Position numbers and translations under genes: made by a program
Shown here: positions 13,384 through 20,836 of the stretch, piece by piece
How positions within the stretch are numbered: the stretch's first letter is position 1
Layout of the letters: each line of letters opens with the position of its first letter
Source: UBA6814 sp040753075
GTDB lineage: Bacteria; Desulfobacterota; Desulfovibrionia; Desulfovibrionales; Desulfovibrionaceae
DNA: 30,160 bases
Assembly (NCBI GenBank): GCA_040753075.1
Contig: JBFMHA010000043.1
Location: 1-30,160, forward strand
Reading direction: 5' to 3'
The notes under the pieces: model-generated
Database searches by the model: none
Told to the model about the DNA's origin: nothing
What the model saw: only the letters and a program-made list of their open reading frames with translations

Positions 13384-15126
13384 ATGACGGGCATGCGTCG
13401 CACGATTCTTCCGGAGTTGCAGCTTTCGGCCCCTCTGGCCTTGCGCTTGGGTGGCCTGGGCCTCGTCATCCTGATTGCGGTCCTGTACTGGCCGGCCCTG
13501 GGAGCGGATTTCGTCGGATTTGACGACTACTATTACGTATTCCGCAATCCCAATGTGCTGCGCGGCCTGAACTGGGCGGACATATCCTGGGCGTTCACCT
13601 CCTTTCGGGAGTGCAACTGGCACCCTCTCACCTGGCTTTCCTTGATGCTCGACGCCGAGTTGTACGGTCTGGCCGCGCCTGGCTACCATGCAACCAATGT
13701 GCTCTTGCATGTGGCCAACTCGCTCCTCTTCCTGACCCTGCTGTACCGAACCACCGGAAGGCTGCTGCCTTCCCTGGCAGCGGCAGCGCTTTTCGCGGCC
13801 CATCCTTTACATGTGGAGTCGGTGGCTTGGGTATCCGAACGCAAGGACGTGCTGTCCACCTTCTTCTGGCTGGCCTGCATGCTCGCCTATGCGGAGTATG
13901 CCGCAAGCCCATCGAAATGGCGCTATCTGTCGAGTCTGGGTTTGTTCTGCCTGGGGCTCATGGCCAAGCCCATGCTGGTCACCTTGCCCTGCGTGCTCTT
14001 GCTTTTCGACTATTGGCCCCTGAGGCGGGTTCACCCTCCGGAACGCGCGGGGAAGCGTCTCCTGGGAGTCCCTCTTCCCGGAAGGCGGCTGCTGCTCGAG
14101 AAACTGCCGTTCTTTGCTCTTGCGATGGTTGTAAGCATGGTGACGCTGATCGCCCAGAACACAACCATGTCCGGCCTGGACCAGATTCCGCTCCATATCA
14201 GACTGTTGAACGCCGGAGCGGCCTACCTCGCCTACCTGACGAAGACTGCGCTGCCTCTGGGGCTCGCGCCGTTCTATCCGCACCCCTTCGGCAACGTATC
14301 GGTATTGGGGGGACTCGCGGGCATCGGGATTGTCTCCATCCTGAGCGCCCTGGCTTGGCGGCAGGCCGCGGCGCGTCCCTTCCTTTTCGTTGGCTGGTTC
14401 TGGTTTCTGGGTACGTTGATTCCCGTGATCGGCCTTGTGCAGGTGGGTTCCCAGGCCTGGGCCGACCGATATGTCTATGTCCCTCACCTCGGGCTGTTTC
14501 TTGCGCTGGTCTGGGCCGGAGCCGAGATGGCTGGCCGGCTGCGTCTTTCTTCACGGATCACCGCTTCAGTGTTCCTGGTCCTGCTGGCGGGGTTGAGCGT
14601 CCTCGCCCACCGTCAGGCCGGCTATTGGGTCAATAGCGAAACCCTGTTCACCCACGCCGCCAACGTGACCGAGGGCAATTATGTGGCCGAGATCGTCCTG
14701 GCGGACAGCGCCCGCATGAAGGGCGACTGGGCGGAGCACTACCGCCGGTACAATCTGGCAGTGCAGTATAATTCGCACTATGTTTCCTACCGCCATGCGC
14801 AGGAGGGATTCTATAGCTTGGTTTACGGGCGGTTCGACGCCGCCATGCGTTCTCTCGTCCAGTCTCTGGAATTGAATCCGCACAATGGGAGCGCACTCAT
14901 CAACCTCGCTGCGACGTACGCCTTCACCGGGAGGTACGCCGAAGCCCTGGAGGTACTGGCCCGCGCCGAGGCCGTTCGTCCCGATCTCCCGAAGCTCAAG
15001 GAGAGCAGAGAGAACATTCGCAAGGCGATGGAGGAGAGGCGCAGCCGATTGGCTAATCCAGGCTCCGGCGCGAGCGATTCGGCGCGAGGCGCAGGTCAGG
15101 ACGCGCCCCGGGAAGCGGAGCAGTAG
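13384..15126 (+). CDS. TMTC-like multispanning glycosyltransferase with C-terminal TPRs
   Basis: A 580-residue protein whose first ~410 residues contain many hydrophobic segments and match the TMTC-type GT-C layout. There is an acidic first loop (GFDDYYYVFRNPNV, Asp47-Asp48), HPLTWLSLMLDAELYG, AAHPLHVESVAWVSERKDVLS and KPMLVTLPCVLLLFDYWPLRR. The C-terminus (~450-560) holds TPR-like repeats (FDAAMRSLVQSLELNPHNGSALINLA, then GRYAEALEVLARAEAVRPD in the following unit). TMTC proteins transfer mannose from a lipid phosphate to Ser/Thr of secreted proteins in animals; the sugar and target here are unknown. It lies between the prepilin terminator and a DPM1-like GT2, which suggests lipid-linked sugar use and pilin as a possible acceptor. 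Third-position G/C is lower than in neighbouring genes. Start ATG 13384 or 13393 cannot be decided. Confidence 0.8.
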   Translation: MTGMRRTILPELQLSAPLALRLGGLGLVILIAVLYWPALGADFVGFDDYYYVFRNPNVLRGLNWADISWAFTSFRECNWHPLTWLSLMLDAELYGLAAPGYHATNVLLHVANSLLFLTLLYRTTGRLLPSLAAAALFAAHPLHVESVAWVSERKDVLSTFFWLACMLAYAEYAASPSKWRYLSSLGLFCLGLMAKPMLVTLPCVLLLFDYWPLRRVHPPERAGKRLLGVPLPGRRLLLEKLPFFALAMVVSMVTLIAQNTTMSGLDQIPLHIRLLNAGAAYLAYLTKTALPLGLAPFYPHPFGNVSVLGGLAGIGIVSILSALAWRQAAARPFLFVGWFWFLGTLIPVIGLVQVGSQAWADRYVYVPHLGLFLALVWAGAEMAGRLRLSSRITASVFLVLLAGLSVLAHRQAGYWVNSETLFTHAANVTEGNYVAEIVLADSARMKGDWAEHYRRYNLAVQYNSHYVSYRHAQEGFYSLVYGRFDAAMRSLVQSLELNPHNGSALINLAATYAFTGRYAEALEVLARAEAVRPDLPKLKESRENIRKAMEERRSRLANPGSGASDSARGAGQDAPREAEQ

Positions 15127-15240
15127 CGACAGGTCGTGGCTTGCGTGAACAGACGCAATATTCCAGTAGAATGTCGCCGCGGTTCTCGCTGCATGTCGCG
15201 ATGTTGCATTATTCTTTGGTGATGCATACAGAGAAGACCA
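15127..15240 (+). promoter_or_regulatory. Short intergenic region with an inverted repeat
   Basis: The 114 bp between the two glycosylation genes hold a 6-bp inverted repeat, TTGCGT-gaacag-ACGCAA (15141-15158), without a T tract. A purine-rich AGAGAAG ribosome site precedes the next start. No clear promoter is seen, so co-transcription with the upstream gene is possible. Confidence 0.35.
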
Positions 15241-15999
15241 ATGTATCTTGAAAAGAAAGTGGTGGTGGTCATGCCCGCGTACAACGCGGAGAAGACCCTT
15301 CTGGCCACCTACCAGGAGGTCATGGAGCAGGGCTTGGCCGACCTGGTGGTGCTGGTGGACGACGCGAGCCGCGACCGCACCGCGGCCCTGGCCCGCTCCC
15401 TGCCCCACACCCTGGTCCACGTCCACGAGCGCAACACCGGCTACGGCGGCAACCAGAAGACCTGCTACCGCCTGGCCCTGGAGCAGGGAGCGGACATCGT
15501 GGTCATGGTCCACCCCGACTACCAGTACACCCCCAAGCTCCTGCCGGCCATGGTGGCGCTCATCGGCAGCGGGCTCTACGAGTGCGTGCTCGGCTCGCGC
15601 ATCCTGGGCGGCCGGGCCCTGGCCGGCGGCATGCCCCGGTACAAGTACCTGGCCAACCGCAGTCTGACCCTGGCCCAGAACCTGCTCATGGGCGGCAAGC
15701 TCTCCGAGTACCACACCGGCTACCGGGCCTTTTCCCGCAAACTCCTGGAGAGCATCCCCTGGCAGGCCAATTCCGACGACTTCGTGTTCGACGCCCAGAT
15801 GCTGGCCCAGGTCCTGTGGCAGGGCGCGGTCATCGGCGAGATCAGCTGTCCGGCCAGCTACTTTCCCGACGCCTCGTCCATCAATTTTTCGCGGAGCGTG
15901 GTCTACGGCCTGGGCTGCCTGCGCACCGCCCTGGCCTTCCGCCTGGCCCGCTGGGGCCTTGCCCCCTCGCCGCTTTTCCCGCCCGCAGATCCTGCCTGA
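15241..15999 (+). CDS. GT2 glycosyltransferase, dolichyl/polyprenyl-phosphate sugar synthase (DPM1)-like
   Basis: A 252-residue cytoplasmic GT-A enzyme of family GT2. Visible motifs are VVVVMPAYNAEKTL (nucleotide-binding start), VLVDDASRDRT, the metal-binding region written as MVHPDYQYTP instead of a plain DxD, VLGSRILGGRA and the acceptor-side YHTGYRAFSRKLL. DPM1-type enzymes charge a polyprenyl phosphate with a single sugar from a nucleotide sugar, which GT-C transferases then use on the other side of the membrane. There is no membrane helix and no GtrA-like partner. The neighbouring TMTC-like GT-C is therefore the obvious user of its product (inference). Codon use is as G/C-rich as in the pilus genes. 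Confidence 0.85.
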   Translation: MYLEKKVVVVMPAYNAEKTLLATYQEVMEQGLADLVVLVDDASRDRTAALARSLPHTLVHVHERNTGYGGNQKTCYRLALEQGADIVVMVHPDYQYTPKLLPAMVALIGSGLYECVLGSRILGGRALAGGMPRYKYLANRSLTLAQNLLMGGKLSEYHTGYRAFSRKLLESIPWQANSDDFVFDAQMLAQVLWQGAVIGEISCPASYFPDASSINFSRSVVYGLGCLRTALAFRLARWGLAPSPLFPPADPA

Positions 16000-16016
16000 T
16001 CCCCTGTCTGAGAAGA

Positions 16017-16052
16017 GGGCGCCTTTCGCCCCAAAGAAATTGCGCTTTTTTT
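16017..16052 (+). terminator. Weak terminator-like structure after the GT2 gene
   Basis: A 5-bp hairpin (GGGCG-ccttt-CGCCC, 16017-16031) is followed 13 bp later by an uninterrupted T run (16045-16052). The spacing between stem and T tract is longer than usual, so this is a tentative call. Confidence 0.35.
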
Positions 16053-16307
16053 CACTATTATGATAGTGTTTAATTTTAGCATGTTAATAAATTCTCTCCG
16101 ATTATGGGTGGGGAATATCCTGAACATTTACGTCGCGGGCTCACAGTATATAATTATTTGAAATTTATAAATAAATCTCAAGAAATACGCTGCCGGTCCG
16201 TCTTGGTGAAAAATAGAACAAGTGGCGTGTTCCCTTGATTATTCAAGAAAAAACTGCTTAAAAAAATGAAATCCTGTCAATATCCCTAGCGTGGAGGTGT
16301 GGATCGT
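16053..16307 (+). promoter_or_regulatory. AT-rich control region of the TRAP transporter operon
   Basis: These ~250 bp are far richer in A and T than the surrounding DNA. They include a TATAAT (16149-16154) with TTTACG 16 bp upstream (16127-16132) as a candidate sigma-70 promoter, and two short palindromes, CACTAT-tatg-ATAGTG (16053-16068) and CTTGA-ttat-TCAAG (16234-16247), which may be operators. The region ends with GGAGGTG (16293-16299) before the dctP-type start. No gene is visible. Confidence 0.45.
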
Positions 16308-17306
16308 ATGAAGCTGACGAAGAAATTGCTCCTGTGCATGGTCCTGGCGTCGTTCATGCTCTCCCTGGCGAGCGTTGCCCTTGCCGGCCCCATTGTCATC
16401 AAGTTCTCCCACGTGGTGGCCGAGAACACGCCCAAGGGCCAGATGGGCATCAAGCTCAAGGAGCTGGTGGAGCAGCGCCTCAAGGGCAAGGTGGTGGTCG
16501 AGGTGTTCCCCAACTCCCAGCTCTTCGACGACGACAAGGTCCTGTCCGCCATGCTGCTCGGCGACGTGCAGCTCGCCGCCCCGGCCCTGTCCAAGTTCGA
16601 GAAGTTCACCAAGCAGCTCCAGATCTACGACCTTCCGTTCCTGTTCCGCGACATGCCGGCCATCGACCGCTTCCAGCATGGTCCCTTCGGCCAGAAGCTG
16701 CTCATGTCCATGAAGGACAAGGGCATCATCGGCCTGGGCTACCTTCACAACGGCATGAAGCAGATGTCCTCCAACGATCCCCTCAAGCTGCCCGCGGACG
16801 CCAAGGGCAAGAAGTTCCGCATCATGCAGTCCGACGTGCTCCAGGCCCAGTTCGAGACCCTGGGCGCCGTGCCGCTCAAGGCTCCCTTCTCCGAGGTCTT
16901 CACCCTGCTGCAGACCAGGGCCATCGACGGCCAGGAGAACACCTGGTCCAACATCTACTCCAAGAAGTTCCACGAGGTGCAGCCCTACATCACCGAGACC
17001 GACCACGGCGTGCTGGACTACATGCTGGTCACCTCGACTGAGTTCTGGGAAGGCCTGCCTGCGGACGTGAAGCCCGTGCTCAAGCAGTGCATCGACGAGT
17101 CCATTGCGTACAACAACAAGGTTTCCGACGAGAAGAGCATCGAGGACAAGAAGAAGATCCAGGAGTCCGGCCGCACCACCATCACCGAGCTCTCCGATGC
17201 CGACAAGGACAAGTGGGTCGAGGCCATGAAGCCGGTGTGGAAGAAGTTCGAGGGCGACATCGGCAAGGACATGCTCGACGCCGCCATCGCCTCCAACAAG
17301 AAGTAG
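16308..17306 (+). CDS. dctP: TRAP transporter substrate-binding protein (DctP family)
   Basis: A 332-residue periplasmic binding protein. A Sec signal peptide (KKLLLCMVLASFMLSLASVALA) precedes the mature start GPIVIKFSHVVAENTPKG, characteristic of DctP-type proteins. The substrate-anchoring arginine is in GKKFRIMQSD, and the C-terminal signature LLQTRAIDGQENTWSNIYSK is intact. These proteins usually bind C4-dicarboxylates or other organic acids through that arginine; the exact ligand cannot be read. ATG 16308 is preferred because the GGAGGTG site is 9 bp upstream; the in-frame GTG at 16299 overlaps that site. It is the first gene of a three-gene operon; the membrane small-subunit gene follows after 21 bp. 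Confidence 0.92.
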   Translation: MKLTKKLLLCMVLASFMLSLASVALAGPIVIKFSHVVAENTPKGQMGIKLKELVEQRLKGKVVVEVFPNSQLFDDDKVLSAMLLGDVQLAAPALSKFEKFTKQLQIYDLPFLFRDMPAIDRFQHGPFGQKLLMSMKDKGIIGLGYLHNGMKQMSSNDPLKLPADAKGKKFRIMQSDVLQAQFETLGAVPLKAPFSEVFTLLQTRAIDGQENTWSNIYSKKFHEVQPYITETDHGVLDYMLVTSTEFWEGLPADVKPVLKQCIDESIAYNNKVSDEKSIEDKKKIQESGRTTITELSDADKDKWVEAMKPVWKKFEGDIGKDMLDAAIASNKK

Positions 17307-17327
17307 CGGACGGCGAGAAGGGCTTCG

Positions 17328-17888
17328 ATGATCAAGAACCTGTTGAACCGCGTGGAGGAGGCGTTCATCTGCCTCCTCCTCGCGGCCATGACCATAGAGG
17401 TCTTCATTGAAGTCATACTCCGGTATGTCTTCAACACGGGGGTCTCTTTCGGCACGGAACTGACCCAGCACCTGTCCGCCTGGATGGTGCTCTTCGGCGC
17501 CTCCTACGGCGTCAAGGTCGGGTCCCACATCGGCGTGGACGCCTTCGTGCGCACCCTGCCCTCGGTCGGGCGGCGCGCGGTGAGCGCCTTCGCCATCCTC
17601 CTGGCGCTGGTCTACTGCGGACTCATCATCTACGGCTCCTGGGGATACCTGGCCAAGGTCTACAAGGTCCAGCTGGAGTTGCAGGACATGCCCATCCAGC
17701 GCTGGATCGCCCACTCGCCCCTGGTCCTGGGCTACGCCATGCTGGCGTTTCGGCTCATAGCCCTCCTGGGCAAGATCCTCTCGGGTCGGGCTGAGGGCTT
17801 CAAGCTGGTGGACGAGGCCAAGGAAAGCATGAAGATGTACGTGAAAAAGGCCGGCGCCGACGAGGCCGGGGAGGGCGGCAAGGCATGA
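17328..17888 (+). CDS. dctQ: TRAP transporter small membrane subunit (DctQ family)
   Basis: A 186-residue protein with four predicted membrane segments, the normal DctQ layout. Typical features are RVEEAFICLLLAAMTIEVFIEVILRYVFN near the N-terminus, EL(T)…LSAWMVLFGASYGVKVGSHIGVD in the middle and a last helix near HSPLVLGYAMLAFRLIALL. DctQ supports the large subunit DctM in sodium-driven uptake of the substrate delivered by DctP (family knowledge). GAAGGG lies just upstream of the ATG. The ~45-residue C-terminal tail after the last helix is cytoplasmic and charged. It overlaps the dctM-type gene by 4 bp (ATGA), so the two are coupled. Confidence 0.9.
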   Translation: MIKNLLNRVEEAFICLLLAAMTIEVFIEVILRYVFNTGVSFGTELTQHLSAWMVLFGASYGVKVGSHIGVDAFVRTLPSVGRRAVSAFAILLALVYCGLIIYGSWGYLAKVYKVQLELQDMPIQRWIAHSPLVLGYAMLAFRLIALLGKILSGRAEGFKLVDEAKESMKMYVKKAGADEAGEGGKA

Positions 17889-19285
17889 CCACCGTCGCCC
17901 TCTTCGCCATCCTCCTGGTCTGCCTGCTCTCGGGAATGCCCATCTCCATGGGCCTGGGCCTGTCGAGCATAGCCACCATCCTGTTCTTTTCGCAGGACTC
18001 CCTGGCCTCGGTGGCGCTCAAGCTCACGGCCAACCTGACCGAGCACTACACCCTGCTGGCCATCCCGTTCTTCATCCTGTCCTCGGCCTTCCTGTCCACC
18101 GGCGGCGTGGCCCGGCGGATCATCAGCTTCGCCGTGGCCCTGGTGGGTCCGGTGCGCGGCGGCCTGGCCATGGCCTCGGTCCTGGCATGCATGATCTTCG
18201 CCGCGGTGTCCGGCTCCTCGCCGGCCACGGTGGCGGCCATCGGAAGCATCGTCATCGCGGGCATGGTGCGCACCGGCTACCCGGAGTCCATGGCCGCGGG
18301 CGTGATCTGCAACGCCGGCACCCTGGGCATCCTCATCCCGCCCTCCATCGTCATGCTGGTCTACGCCGCGGCCACCGAGGAGTCGGCGGCCAAGCTGTTC
18401 ATGGCCGGCGTCATCCCGGGCATCATGATGGGCGTCATGCTCATGATCGCCATCTACATCGTGGCCCGGTACAAGAACCTGCCGTCCCAGCCCTGGCAGG
18501 GGTTCGGGGCCCTGGCCTCCGCGTTCTTCAGCGCCTCGGGCGGCCTGGTCCTGATCTTCATCGTGCTGGGCTCCATCTACCTGGGCGTGGCCAGCCCCAC
18601 CGAGGCCGCGGCCATCTCGGCCGTGTACGCCTTCTTCGTGGCGGTGTTCGGCTACCGAGACATGGGCCCGCTCAAGGGCGTGGCCTGGCGCAAGCCGGGC
18701 GAGTCCACCGTGGCGGCGGCCGTGCGCAACCTGGGCCAGATGCTCGTCGCGTTCCCCCGGAGCCTGTTCCACAAGGACGTGCAGCACGTGGTGCTGGAGG
18801 CCTCCAAGGTCAGCGTCATGCTCCTGTTCATCATCGCCAACGCGATGCTGTTCGCGCACGTGCTGACCACCGAGCGCATCCCGCACCACATCGCCGAGCT
18901 CATCGTGGGCTGGGATCTGCCGGCCTGGGGCTTCCTCATCGTGGTGAACATCCTGCTGCTCATCGCGGGCAACTTCATGGAGCCCTCGGCCATCCTGCTG
19001 ATCATGGCCCCCATCCTGTTCCCCATCTCCCAGCGCCTGGGCATCGACGGCATCCATCTGGGCATCATCATGGTGGTGAACATGGAGATCGGCATGATCA
19101 CCCCGCCCGTGGGCCTGAACCTGTTCGTGACCTCGGGCATCACCGGCAGGCCGCTCACCTGGGTCCTGCGCGCGGCCCTGCCGTGGCTCATGATCCTCCT
19201 GGTCTTCCTGGTGCTCATCACCTACATTCCGGAGATATCCACCTTCCTGCCCAACTACATGGACGCCGTGCGCGGCTACAAGTAA
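17885..19285 (+). CDS. dctM: TRAP transporter large membrane subunit (DctM family)
   Basis: A 466-residue polytopic transporter subunit that carries the solute path and sodium coupling. Recognisable DctM stretches are GMPISMGLGLSSI, SGSSPATVAAIGSI, NAGTLGILIPPSIVMLVYA, the motif MEPSAILLIMAPILFPI and the late VNMEIGMITPPVGLNLFVTSGI. It is about 35-40 residues longer than the common ~430. The extra length lies in the central hydrophilic region (~255-310), which contains a conserved-looking RKPGESTVAAAVRNLG loop; longer DctM proteins are known, so this is not a defect. It is the last gene of the operon, with a strong terminator 25 bp downstream. Confidence 0.93.
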   Translation: MTTVALFAILLVCLLSGMPISMGLGLSSIATILFFSQDSLASVALKLTANLTEHYTLLAIPFFILSSAFLSTGGVARRIISFAVALVGPVRGGLAMASVLACMIFAAVSGSSPATVAAIGSIVIAGMVRTGYPESMAAGVICNAGTLGILIPPSIVMLVYAAATEESAAKLFMAGVIPGIMMGVMLMIAIYIVARYKNLPSQPWQGFGALASAFFSASGGLVLIFIVLGSIYLGVASPTEAAAISAVYAFFVAVFGYRDMGPLKGVAWRKPGESTVAAAVRNLGQMLVAFPRSLFHKDVQHVVLEASKVSVMLLFIIANAMLFAHVLTTERIPHHIAELIVGWDLPAWGFLIVVNILLLIAGNFMEPSAILLIMAPILFPISQRLGIDGIHLGIIMVVNMEIGMITPPVGLNLFVTSGITGRPLTWVLRAALPWLMILLVFLVLITYIPEISTFLPNYMDAVRGYK

Positions 19286-19306
19286 CGGGAGGATTCGCCA
19301 TCCAAA

Positions 19307-19340
19307 GAAAAGCCCCCGCTCCGGCGGGGGCTTTTTGTTT
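19307..19340 (+). terminator. Rho-independent terminator of the TRAP operon
   Basis: A 9-bp stem (AGCCCCCGC 19311-19319 with GCGGGGGCT 19324-19332) has a 4-nt loop and is followed by TTTTTGTTT. It is preceded by an A-rich run, so it could work weakly on the other strand as well. Confidence 0.92.
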
Positions 19341-19360
19341 CGTCCGGCGCTGGACGGGGG

Positions 19361-19391
19361 AAAAAGAAAGCGCCGGGCTTTCGCCCGGCGC
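19361..19391 (-). terminator. Rho-independent terminator of the tRNA-Arg gene
   Basis: A 9-bp stem (GCGCCGGGC 19370-19378 with GCCCGGCGC 19383-19391) has a 4-nt loop. Read on the minus strand it is followed by CTTTCTTTTT. It begins about 10 bp after the tRNA 3' end. Confidence 0.88.
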
Positions 19392-19400
19392 GTGAGTCCG

Positions 19401-19477
<77 letters not shown>

Positions 19478-19544
19478 ATCGGAGAAAGGGCGTATAGGCC
19501 GTTTCCCGGGCTTCGTCAACCCCCGCGGCGGACCTTTTCGCGAT

Positions 19545-19991
19545 TCAGTCGATTTTCAGGAAGCGCGCCTCCCGGATTCCGTCCAGGAGCAGCATGCCCG
19601 TGACCCGCACCTCCAGGGCCACCGCTCCGGGCGACTCGGCCAGCTCCCGCAGCAGCGGCCGCCGCCGCACCACCTCGGCCAGGGCCGCGTCCCGGTCCGG
19701 GCCGGACTCCAGCACCCGGCACTGCCCGAACACGGTCAGGGCCTGGGCCCGGCCGCCCTTGTCCAGCATCTCCCGGGTGTCCACCAGGAGGCTCACCCGC
19801 GGCTCGGCCCGCAGGTTGCGCACCTTGCGCGTCTGGCCCTCGCTCACCATCCATAGCCGCCGGCCGTCCGCAGCCGCGGCATAGGCCATGAGCGAGGCGT
19901 GCGGCCCGTCGGCGGACATGGTGGCCAGCACGGCCACGTCCTTGGCCCTGAGCAGGGCCGCCATGCGTTCGAACACCGCCTGGTCGTCCAT
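19545..19991 (-). CDS. Pyridoxamine 5'-phosphate oxidase-like flavin/split-barrel protein
   Basis: A 148-residue protein with a PNPOx-like split-barrel fold. The opening strands read KDVAVLATMSADGPHASLMAYA, followed by LWMVSEGQTRKVRNLRAEPRVSLLVD, the usual FMN-binding surface of this superfamily. Such proteins bind FMN, F420 or heme and carry out diverse reductions; the name does not imply vitamin B6 synthesis. ATG 19991 is chosen because GGAGAG lies just upstream and the barrel starts soon after; the open frame continues to 20123 without domain content. The gene is divergent from the APS-reductase-like gene, with under 80 bp between the two starts. No partner for it is visible nearby. Confidence 0.82.
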   Translation of the reverse strand: MDDQAVFERMAALLRAKDVAVLATMSADGPHASLMAYAAAADGRRLWMVSEGQTRKVRNLRAEPRVSLLVDTREMLDKGGRAQALTVFGQCRVLESGPDRDAALAEVVRRRPLLRELAESPGAVALEVRVTGMLLLDGIREARFLKID

Positions 19992-20068
19992 GACTCTCCA
20001 TATCCTGCCCGATGCCTCTCCGCAAGCCGGTTGCCACCGGCCGCCCCCTGCACTATCTTCCGCGGGCC

Positions 20069-20764
20069 ATGCAAAGCCATCACGACACCCCGGGCGCGGC
20101 CCTGGAACACAAGATCGCCGCATCCCTGGATCTTCTTCGCCGGCTCGCCGCCGAGCACGGCCCCCGGCGCGTGGCCGTGGCCTGGAGCGGCGGCAAGGAC
20201 TCCACCGTGGCCCTGGCCCTGTGGCGCGGCGTCCTGGCCCAGGTCCACCCCGGCGCCCGCGTCCTGGCCCTGTCCCTGGACACGCGCCTCAAGTTCCCCG
20301 AGACCCTGGCCTTCCGCGACGGATTGGCCCGCGACTGGGACATCGACCTCCGCGTCGCCGCCCCGGACGCGGCCGCCGGCCTGCCCCAGCCCCAGGACAA
20401 GGCCGCCTGCTGCACCGCCCGCAAGATCGAACCCCTGCGCGAGGCCATCGCCCGCCTGGACCTGGCCGTGCTCGTCACCGGCCTGCGCGGCGACGAGCAC
20501 GCCTCCCGCGCCGGAAGGCCGGTCCTGGAGCCCCGCACCGGCCCGGACCACCTCCAGGCCAATCCGCTCCTGGCCTGGACCGAACTCGACGTCTGGGCCT
20601 ACACCCTGGACCACGGCCTGCCGTACTGCACCCTCTACGACCAGGGCTACGCGTCGCTGGGATGCCAGCCCTGCACCCTGCGCCCGGACGACGGCGAGCG
20701 CTCCGGCCGCCACCCGGACAAGGAGGCGCTCCTGGAGCAGTTGCACAGCCTGGGGTATTTCTAG
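20069..20764 (+). CDS. APS/PAPS reductase-family protein lacking the C-terminal catalytic cysteine
   Basis: A 231-residue adenylyl-sulfate reductase-like protein. The PP-loop SGGKDS (40-45), the motif FPET, the substrate loop TGLRGDEHASRAGRPVLE and NPLLAWTELDVWAY all match the CysH family. The [4Fe-4S] cysteine set of the APS-reductase type is complete: Cys114-Cys115 in CCTARKIEPL and Cys199-x2-Cys202 in GCQPCT. The C-terminal tail, which in working enzymes ends near KxECGLH with the nucleophilic cysteine, reads ERSGRHPDKEALLEQLHSLG and has no cysteine. It may have another reaction or need a partner. The start is uncertain: ATG 20069 fits the divergent neighbour better than ATG 20012, but neither has a good ribosome site. 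No sulfate-assimilation genes are adjacent. Confidence 0.8.
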   Translation: MQSHHDTPGAALEHKIAASLDLLRRLAAEHGPRRVAVAWSGGKDSTVALALWRGVLAQVHPGARVLALSLDTRLKFPETLAFRDGLARDWDIDLRVAAPDAAAGLPQPQDKAACCTARKIEPLREAIARLDLAVLVTGLRGDEHASRAGRPVLEPRTGPDHLQANPLLAWTELDVWAYTLDHGLPYCTLYDQGYASLGCQPCTLRPDDGERSGRHPDKEALLEQLHSLGYF

Positions 20765-20779
20765 GGGAGCAAGGAAAGC

Positions 20780-20826
20780 AAAAGGGCGGGGCAGGAGTGG
20801 TCTCCTGTCCCGCCCTTGGCTTTTTT
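20780..20826. terminator. Shared terminator between convergent genes
   Basis: A 16-bp stem with one G-U pair (20782-20797 with 20802-20817) and a 4-nt loop lies between the APS-reductase-like gene (+) and proC (-). On the plus strand it is followed by GGC and T6; on the minus strand by a short T4. It probably serves both convergent transcripts. Confidence 0.9.
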
Positions 20827-20836
20827 CAAGCAGGGC

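Noticed and set aside
15141..15158. Inverted repeat TTGCGT/ACGCAA as a terminator of the TMTC-like gene
   Set aside because: The stem is only 6 bp and has no T tract, so read-through into the GT2 gene is more likely.
16224..16238. Possible sigma-54 promoter TGGCGTG…TTGA before the TRAP operon
   Set aside because: The spacing between GG and the -12 element is 11 bp, not 10, and the -12 lacks GC; no dedicated activator gene is adjacent to the operon.
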